DNA from: Planctomycetales bacterium 71-10
GTDB taxonomy: Bacteria > Planctomycetota > Planctomycetia > Isosphaerales > Isosphaeraceae
Length of the DNA: 64,000 nt
Assembly (NCBI GenBank): GCA_001898385.1
Contig: MKTT01000075.1
Coordinates: 1-64,000, forward strand
Direction of reading: 5' to 3'
The position numbers and the translations under genes are program-made. The number at the start of each line of letters is the position of its first letter. Positions within the stretch are counted from its first letter, which is position 1. Positions 58,533 to 64,000 of the stretch are shown piece after piece. The notes under the pieces are model-generated. The model did no database searches and was not told the origin of the DNA. It saw only the letters and a program-made list of their open reading frames with translations.

Positions 58533-59631
58533 CGTCCTCGCTTTCGACCCCGACGCCTGGGCCCCTCCGTTCATCCCGCCGGACGGGTTCAACTTCGTCC
58601 AGGCCCCGCGCGTGCGCATCTGCCGGACGGCCGCCGACGTCCTCGACGCGATCCTGTGCTGGATCAAGCCGGGGCAGACCACCGTCTACGTGACCGACGA
58701 GGACCTCTCCGTCGCTCTGTGGCGGCTCGGGAGGCCGAAGTCCCTCCGGTTCGTCCAGAAGGGCCTTAACGCGCTCCAGTGGAAGTTCGGCCTGATCGCC
58801 CGGTCGCGGGTGAGGAAGGGGCGTGATCTTGTTCGACAAATCACGCTCAATTTCACGCTCGCCGGGGGCCGGGATCGCAAGCCCAAGTCGAAATCGGCCA
58901 AGACGATCGGGCCGAAAAATTTTGGACCACCGGTCGCACCGACGGGCGCATCCCCTTCGCCCAATGGGGCGGTTTCTCTAGATGCATCTAGAGAACAAGA
59001 GAAAAGCAACAGGGCGGGAGCCGCCGACGCGGGGGATGGGACCCCCTCGTCGTCTCCCGCCGGTGCGGGAGGGGACGCCTGGGGCGGCGCGCCGAGCACC
59101 CCGAAGGAGGCCGCGGCGTTCCTCCGGGCGAAGATCGCGGAGTTCGCCGAGTCCAAGGCCGTCGAGCCCCCGCCGCCGCGCGAGCCCTCCCCGCGCGGGC
59201 CCAGGCGGGAGCGGCCGCGCGAGGTCGAGCGAGAGGAGCGGCCGGAGGAGCCCCCGGGCGACCCGGTCTCCCGCGCCGAGTGGGAGGCCCGCCGCCAGGC
59301 CCTGGCCGACGCGCCCCTCGACCAGCTCGCCGCCCTGGCCGCGCTGGGGAACCGGGAGGCGCGAGCGGAACTCAACCGCCGGCATCACGCGGAAGTCGAA
59401 GCGGCGAAGCTGGCTGCGGCGACCCAAGTGGGCGTCGACCTGGGGAGCGGGCCGGACCGTTCCGTGGCGTGCGTCCTCGACGCCGAAGGCCCGATCGTCG
59501 TCCGCGACCTCGATCCCCCGCCGAAGGCCGAGGCCCCGCCGCGCGGGCGCGACTCCCCCGAAGTGATCCCGCCGCCGCCGGCCGACAAGCCTCGGCGCGG
59601 CCTCCTCGGCCGGCTGTTCGGTCGGGGCTGA
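58525..59631 (+). CDS. Putative phage replication-type protein, winged helix and disordered linker
   Basis: The 368-residue protein begins MADVLAFDPDAWAPPFIPPDGFNFV. Residues 35-115 (AADVLDAILCWIKPGQTTVYVTDEDLSVALWRLGRPKSLRFVQKGLNALQWKFGLIARSRV) look like a replication-protein-type winged helix. Residues 115-200 are low complexity, then a helical Arg/Glu-rich stretch, a segment with VGVDLGSGPDRSVACVLDAEGP (RNaseH-like strand), and a Pro-rich end. A perfect palindrome lies within the gene (58974-58995). Placement as the last early gene and the nested site recall lambda O with its internal origin, but no ATPase or primase motif is present. Confidence 0.62.
   Translation: MADVLAFDPDAWAPPFIPPDGFNFVQAPRVRICRTAADVLDAILCWIKPGQTTVYVTDEDLSVALWRLGRPKSLRFVQKGLNALQWKFGLIARSRVRKGRDLVRQITLNFTLAGGRDRKPKSKSAKTIGPKNFGPPVAPTGASPSPNGAVSLDASREQEKSNRAGAADAGDGTPSSSPAGAGGDAWGGAPSTPKEAAAFLRAKIAEFAESKAVEPPPPREPSPRGPRRERPREVEREERPEEPPGDPVSRAEWEARRQALADAPLDQLAALAALGNREARAELNRRHHAEVEAAKLAAATQVGVDLGSGPDRSVACVLDAEGPIVVRDLDPPPKAEAPPRGRDSPEVIPPPPADKPRRGLLGRLFGRG
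58974..58995. repeat. Perfect 22-bp palindrome, possible origin or operator
   Basis: The half-site TTCTCTAGATG is followed directly by its exact reverse complement. It is strikingly AT-rich for this region and sits inside a coding sequence whose protein could bind it. No flanking iteron copies are apparent. Confidence 0.6.
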
Positions 59632-59738
59632 TCGAGCCCGTTTCCGACCGCGCCCCCGGTGCGCGCCGGGGGAGACCCGATCGGCCATGGACGGCCCTCT
59701 CGATTGCCACGAAGCGATGAAGAGAGAAACCGCCCGCG

Positions 59739-59760
59739 CGCCATTCCGGCAAGATCGTCG
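59739..59760 (+). repeat. 22-bp repeat, copy B
   Basis: Identical to 57892-57913. It lies in the 254-base stretch between the last phage gene and attR, which otherwise contains no gene. The similar trailing GAAGAGAG is also present, but the following short frame reads into the tRNA and is not convincing. Confidence 0.6.
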
Positions 59761-59885
59761 CGCGGGCGGTCGAAGAGAGACCAGAACCAATTCGACAGGA
59801 GCGAACCCATGCCGAGAATCGGCCCATGGCCCTGCCTGCTCGTGACTTGTGTAGAGTGTCCGGGACTCCCCTCGGACTCTCGTAA

Positions 59886-59958
<73 letters not shown>

Positions 59959-60092
59959 GTGGCAGGTGGGATTGATAGGAACATCATGACGCTCGAAGGG
60001 GCGGAATGCAAGAGGGCGATGGGAGGATTTCCGGAATTCGGGCGGGGAGGCTCCGGACGCCTGGAAATGTGGGATTCGAACGGCGGGGGGGC

Positions 60093-60098
60093 TATAAT
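60093..60098 (+). promoter_or_regulatory. -10 box TATAAT
   Basis: A perfect TATAAT lies 52 bases before the ATG at 60151. No good -35 is visible at 16-18 bases upstream. Confidence 0.5.
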
Positions 60099-60150
60099 TC
60101 TGCGGGACGGACTTGCGGGCGGACAGGGACGGGCGCGGGGGAGGGCGGGG

Positions 60151-60921
60151 ATGCGGAAGGACTTGGACGACGTCATCCAGGGCTGGCCGTACGACCCGGA
60201 GCCCGGGGAGGTCCTGGCTCGCGAGGTCCGCGCCCGCGACGGTCGCAGCGTCTTGCAGATCCGCATCGAGCTGGGCGTCCTCCAGCTCGAAGTCGCGGGG
60301 CGGCCGGACGGCTCCCGACCCCACGGGGCGACGACCTACCTGGACTACCTGCGCCATCACGCGGCGAACCGCGGCCCCGGCGACAGCGGGGGGCCGGGCT
60401 GGACCATGTCGCAGCACCACTGCGTCGAGGCCGACCGCGAGTTCGTCCAGTTCTACCACCGCCGCATGGCCTGGCTCTCGCTCCGCCGGTACGAGATGGC
60501 CGTGCGCGACTCCGACCACACCCTGGCCCTGATGGATTTCGTCCGGAAGCACGGGGCGGACGAGGATTACGTCGCCTCGCACGAGCAGTTCCGCGGCCTC
60601 GTCCAGTTCCACCGCGCCCAGGCCCTGGCCGCCCTGGCCCTCGAACGCCGGCGGCCCGAGGAGGCCATCGACGCCCTCCGCGACGGCGTCGAGAAGCTGA
60701 CCCTGCACCAGCGAGCCTGGTGGGACGAGCGCGACTCCTCCGAATCCCCCGACCCCTCCCTGATCGAACAGCTCCGGCTCAACGAGCAGGAAATCCGCCG
60801 CAACTTCGCCGTCGAGAAGACCTTGCGGGAGCAACTCGACGAGGCCGTGGCTCGCGAGGATTACGAGCAGGCCGCACGCCTCCGCGACCAGATCCAGGCC
60901 CAGGCCCGCGGTCGTCGCTGA
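60151..60921 (+). CDS. UVR-motif (UvrB/UvrC interaction) protein
   Basis: The 256-residue protein starts at ATG 60151 (MRKDLDDVIQGWPYDPEPGEVLAREVRARDGRSVLQIRIELGVLQLEV). A TPR-like helical middle holds HRAQALAALALERRRPEEAIDALRDGVEKL. The C-terminal UVR motif is LREQLDEAVAREDYEQAARLRDQIQAQ, as in UvrB, UvrC and ClpC/McsA proteins. Planctomycete proteins of this kind are uncharacterised; protein-protein docking is the usual role of the motif. Confidence 0.85.
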   Translation: MRKDLDDVIQGWPYDPEPGEVLAREVRARDGRSVLQIRIELGVLQLEVAGRPDGSRPHGATTYLDYLRHHAANRGPGDSGGPGWTMSQHHCVEADREFVQFYHRRMAWLSLRRYEMAVRDSDHTLALMDFVRKHGADEDYVASHEQFRGLVQFHRAQALAALALERRRPEEAIDALRDGVEKLTLHQRAWWDERDSSESPDPSLIEQLRLNEQEIRRNFAVEKTLREQLDEAVAREDYEQAARLRDQIQAQARGRR

Positions 60922-60934
60922 CGCTCGGCCCGAT

Positions 60935-61822
60935 TCAATGGGAGGGCCGGGACCAGTCGACCCGGTCGGCGGGGAAGACGGGGCCCTCGACGCAGACCCG
61001 GCGCAGGTCGGGACGGCCGTCGTCCTGGAGGATCGGCGTGACGCAGCTGAAGCACGCGCCGAAGCCGCAGGCCATGTGGTTCTCCAGCGAGACGTCGCAG
61101 GGGACGCCGTGGGCCCCGGCCAGCCGGGCCACGGCCGCCAGCATGGGCGGCGGGCCGCAGGCGACCAACTTCGCAGGCCTCTCGCCGGATCGGAGCCGCT
61201 CCTCCAGGAGGCCGGTCACGAACCCGGGCCGGCCGGCCGAGCCGTCGTCGGTGGCGATCTCCACGCCGATCCCGGCCCGCTCGAAGTCCTCGACGCCGGC
61301 CAGGAAGTCGGCCGACCGGACGCCGTAGAGCAGGGTCGCCGAGGAGACGGGCGGACCGACTTCGCGGGGCTGGTCGCCGTAGGTCGCCCGCCCGAGCCAT
61401 TCCCGGCCCAGGGCCAGGAACGGCGTCTGGCCGATGCCGCCGGCCACGAAGACCGCCGGGCCCGGCCCCGACGAGGGGCCGAAGCCGTTGCCGAGCGGCC
61501 CCCAGACGTCGACCCGATCGCCGGGCCGCCGTCGCGACAGGGCGGCGGTCCCGCGGCCGATGACGAGGTAGACGACGTCGAGCGAGGTCGGCTCGCCCGA
61601 GGCGTCTCGGTTCACTTCATAGAGGGCGAACGGCCGGCCCAGCAAGGGATCGTCGGCCCCCTCGCCGGGGCCGCGGACCATCACGAACTGACCGGGAAGG
61701 ATCCGCCGGGCGATCTCGGGGGCGGCGACGCGGAGGAGGAACGTCCCCCGCGCGACCTCGCGGTTCTCCAGGACGGTCGCGGCGGGGGCCGTCACGGCTC
61801 GGCTCGTGCAAAGCTCGCTCAT
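60935..61822 (-). CDS. Dihydroorotate dehydrogenase electron transfer subunit-like (PyrK)
   Basis: The 295-residue protein has a FAD domain with LPGQFVMVRGP and RPFALYEVN. An NAD domain follows (AVFVAGGIGQTPFLAL, ATLLYGVRSADFLAG, LVACGPPPMLAAVARLA). The C-terminal 2Fe-2S cysteines are in CGFGACFSCVTPI with a fourth Cys in LRRVCVEGPVF. These are PyrK features: electrons from the catalytic dihydroorotate dehydrogenase pass to NAD. No pyrD lies in the window. The start overlaps the upstream pseudouridine synthase stop by 4 bases, an odd coupling. Confidence 0.9.
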   Translation of the reverse strand: MSELCTSRAVTAPAATVLENREVARGTFLLRVAAPEIARRILPGQFVMVRGPGEGADDPLLGRPFALYEVNRDASGEPTSLDVVYLVIGRGTAALSRRRPGDRVDVWGPLGNGFGPSSGPGPAVFVAGGIGQTPFLALGREWLGRATYGDQPREVGPPVSSATLLYGVRSADFLAGVEDFERAGIGVEIATDDGSAGRPGFVTGLLEERLRSGERPAKLVACGPPPMLAAVARLAGAHGVPCDVSLENHMACGFGACFSCVTPILQDDGRPDLRRVCVEGPVFPADRVDWSRPSH

Positions 61823-63564
61823 GAATCCTCGCCCGGTCGCTTGCGCTTGACGCCCGCCGCCTTGCGCGGGGGCTTCCGCTTGGGCATCGGCCGCTTCGGC
61901 GGGCCGCCGGGGGCGGACGCCTCGGAGACCTCGCGGTGAACCCTGGGGTCCAGGCCGATGATCCGACGCCCCTTCGCCATCGGGACCGGCGGCGGGCCCG
62001 GGGGCTTGCGCTGCGCGGGGGGCGGGCCGGCGGAGCGAGGCCCGGGGCCCGCAGGTCGACCGGCCCCGGCGGGACGCGGGCGCTGCGAGGGGGGCGGGCC
62101 TTCGGGCCGCGAGGGCGGGCCGCCTTCGGGACGATAACCCTGGCCGCGCCCGCGGGGCCCCGGCGGCGGGCCGCCCTCGGGGCGATGGCCCTGGCCGCGC
62201 CCTCGCGGGCCCGGGGGCGGGGTGACTTCGGGGCGATAGCCGGGCCGGCCGGGGCCGGCCTGGCGAGGCGGCGGCGGGGCGTCGCCGCCCTCGAAATGCG
62301 GGCGGGGCGGCCGGACGCCGCTCGGCGATCGCTCGGGGCGGGCGCGTCGGCCTTCTTCGGGCCGGCCCTGCGGCGGGCGGCCCCGGCGTTGCGACGGCGG
62401 ACCGCCCTGGGCGTCCATGTCGCTCTTGCGGATGGGCCCGTCGTGGGGGCGAGGGGCGGCGGCCCCCCTCCCCTGCCCTTGCGGACGTCCCTGGCCCTGG
62501 CCCTGGCGAGGGCCGCGGCCCTGGGGGCGGGCGTCGTGCGGGAGGTCGCGCGGGGTCGCGAGGGCGACGCCGGAGGCGACCTTGCGGAGCATCTCGACCT
62601 CGGTGCGCGACAGCGGCCGGGCGTCGCCGACGGGGATCCCCTTCAGGCTGATGGGGCCGATGGCGATCCGGGTCAGCATCATGACCTTGTGGCCGAACTT
62701 CGCGAGCATCCGGCGGATCTCGCGCTTCTTGCCCTCGGCCAGGACCAGCTCCAGGACGGTGGCCTCGCCCTGCGAGCCGACGATGCGGGTGCGCTTGGCG
62801 CGGACCTTGCCGTCGGAGAGCCAGACGCCGTCGGTGAGCCGGGCCAGGACGTCCGGGGCGGGCGTGCCGGCGACCACGGCGCGGTAGATCTTCTCGACCC
62901 CGTACCGCGGGTGGGCCAGCTTGTTGGCAAGCTGGCCGTCGTTGGTCAGGATCATCAGGCCGGTGCTCTCCTCGTCGAGCCGGCCGACGGTGTAGACCCG
63001 CTCGGGGACCTCGGGGAGCAGGTCGACCACGCGGGGGCGGCCGGCGGGGTCGTCGTTGGTGGAGACGTAGCCCTTGGGCTTGTTCACGGCGTAGTAGACG
63101 TGGCGCTCGGCCTTGAGCTTCTCGCCGTCGACGGCGATCACGGCGCGGTCGGGGTGGACGCGGGCGCCCAGCTCCTTGACGGTCTTGCCGTCGACCGTGA
63201 CGCGGCCCTGGAGGATGTATTCCTCGCACGCCCGGCGCGAGCCCAGGCCGGCCTGGGCCAGCACCTTCTGGAGGCGTTCGCCCTTCTCGGCCTCGGGGCT
63301 GGACTTCAGCGGCTGCCGCCGGGGCTTGCGGGGGGCGTCGCCGGCGGGACGGCCGCCGCCGGCGCGCGGGGGCTTCCCGCCGGGGCCCGAAGGCGGGCCC
63401 TCGCGGCCGGGGCCCTGGGGCCTTCCGCCCTGCCCGAACCTCTTGGGCTTCCGCCCCGCGCCGGAGAGGCTGCGCTGCGGGCCCCCCGGCGGTTTCGGCC
63501 CGCCCCCTTCTTTCCGCGGCGGCCGGCCCTTGCCGCCGCCGGGATGCGATCTACGCTCCGCCAT
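61819..63564 (-). CDS. RluB/RsuA-family pseudouridine synthase with long disordered tails
   Basis: The 581-residue protein has a Gly/Pro/Arg/Lys-rich N-terminus (1-95), then an S4 domain (ERLQKVLAQAGLGSRRACEEYILQGRVTVDG, about 96-142). The RsuA/RluB catalytic domain carries GRLDEESTGLMILTNDG (catalytic Asp197), KIYRAVVAGTP and EGKKREIRRMLAKFGHKVMMLTRIAIGP. From about residue 330 to the end it is low complexity with repeats such as PPPGPRGRGQGYRPEGG. It isomerises uridine in rRNA. The tails are far longer than in the usual about 290-residue enzyme and may bind RNA. Confidence 0.9.
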   Translation of the reverse strand: MAERRSHPGGGKGRPPRKEGGGPKPPGGPQRSLSGAGRKPKRFGQGGRPQGPGREGPPSGPGGKPPRAGGGRPAGDAPRKPRRQPLKSSPEAEKGERLQKVLAQAGLGSRRACEEYILQGRVTVDGKTVKELGARVHPDRAVIAVDGEKLKAERHVYYAVNKPKGYVSTNDDPAGRPRVVDLLPEVPERVYTVGRLDEESTGLMILTNDGQLANKLAHPRYGVEKIYRAVVAGTPAPDVLARLTDGVWLSDGKVRAKRTRIVGSQGEATVLELVLAEGKKREIRRMLAKFGHKVMMLTRIAIGPISLKGIPVGDARPLSRTEVEMLRKVASGVALATPRDLPHDARPQGRGPRQGQGQGRPQGQGRGAAAPRPHDGPIRKSDMDAQGGPPSQRRGRPPQGRPEEGRRARPERSPSGVRPPRPHFEGGDAPPPPRQAGPGRPGYRPEVTPPPGPRGRGQGHRPEGGPPPGPRGRGQGYRPEGGPPSRPEGPPPSQRPRPAGAGRPAGPGPRSAGPPPAQRKPPGPPPVPMAKGRRIIGLDPRVHREVSEASAPGGPPKRPMPKRKPPRKAAGVKRKRPGEDS

Positions 63565-64000
63565 GGCCCACCTTCCTCGTCTTCTTCTGCGGCAGCGAAC
63601 GGGCCACCGGAACCGATTCGACCGAACTTCGGGGGCGTTGCACCCCCGCGCGGCTGGATAGTCTTCATCTTACGTTCGCCGCCCCCGTTTCGGCCAGCGA
63701 ATCCGCCCCGATCCGACTCGCTCGCGGGCTGACGCGAGGGCGATGAGCCGCCGCGGGGCTTCGCCCCCGCCTCCCCCCGCGAGGTTCGGCTTCCTTTGAG
63801 TTCGATCGCGCGACGACTGACGGCCCACACCAAGACACATTCTCATTCCATGCAACGTCTTGCAACATTTCGAGGCATCACAAGATTGGGTTCGATCGTC
63901 GAACTCGCGTCGATTTTCCGAGCCGCGCCGCGCCATCTTCACAACGGGCTGGGCATGGGACGCGGCCGGCGATGGGCCGGCGACGGGGATCGTCCCACCG
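63565..64000. other. Intergenic region at window end, no gene seen
   Basis: These 436 bases lie upstream of the pseudouridine synthase gene. There is AT-richer sequence near 63820-63900 that could contain its promoter. Short frames in it look like shadows. Confidence 0.45.

Overview
The window is very GC-rich bacterial chromosome carrying markers typical of Planctomycetota, most likely an Isosphaeraceae-type planctomycete. The markers are a DUF1501 Tat-exported protein directly downstream of a PSCyt1-DUF1549-DUF1553 protein, several Tat- or Sec-exported sugar and nucleoside enzymes, and GTG/TTG starts. The assignment is by gene content and style, not by a database match.

Host left arm (1-24060). 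It holds a partial gene and a glycosyltransferase; an SbtA-like bicarbonate transporter with an extra exported N-terminal domain; YjbQ; the DUF1501/DUF1553 pair; a small MITE-like inverted-repeat element; a CBM9-like protein; and an MFS exporter. A nucleoside/ribose operon follows on the minus strand: exported nucleoside hydrolase, lipoprotein sugar-binding protein, RbsA-type ATPase, RbsC-type permease. Between the binding protein and the ATPase sits an AAA ATPase plus DUF4276 (Toprim-like) pair. It looks like a defence cassette, and its second gene carries a +1 frameshift. Next come a hydroxypyruvate-isomerase-like protein, a DEAD-box helicase with a DbpA domain, an AlkD-like HEAT-repeat protein and a YdeI-like protein.

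Prophage (24061-59929, about 35.9 kb). It is bounded by a perfect 44-bp direct repeat equal to the 3' part of tRNA-Lys(CTT). The intact tRNA is rebuilt at the right end (59886-59958), and a tyrosine integrase lies next to the left end. A rightward left-end block (24285-29690) has the integrase, a sigma-70 factor, a protein with an alpha-CTD/HhH-like segment, and a run of small Cys-rich proteins. A leftward block of about 22 kb (52086 to 29663) starts with a second sigma factor. It continues through small membrane/exported proteins, terminase small and large subunits, portal, scaffold, a P22-like coat protein with an inserted beta-domain, fibre-like proteins, an HExxH metallopeptidase, tail tube, tape measure and a large tail protein. 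This order indicates a tailed siphovirus-like temperate phage. A rightward cluster (52343-53708) has a serine recombinase, a Cro/CI-type repressor candidate and an RHH-like protein, with paired inverted repeats (52249-52302) upstream. The region 53722-59631 holds accessory and early genes, two good divergent sigma-70-type promoters (56390-56474), and a winged-helix protein gene containing a perfect 22-bp palindrome that could mark a replication origin.

Host right arm (59959-64000). It has a UVR-motif protein, a PyrK-like electron transfer subunit overlapping an RluB-type pseudouridine synthase with long disordered tails, then non-coding sequence.

The most novel part is the prophage: two sigma factors and two recombinase classes in one element, with one sigma gene heading the whole late operon. 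No conventional lysis cassette or replicative polymerase is recognisable in it.
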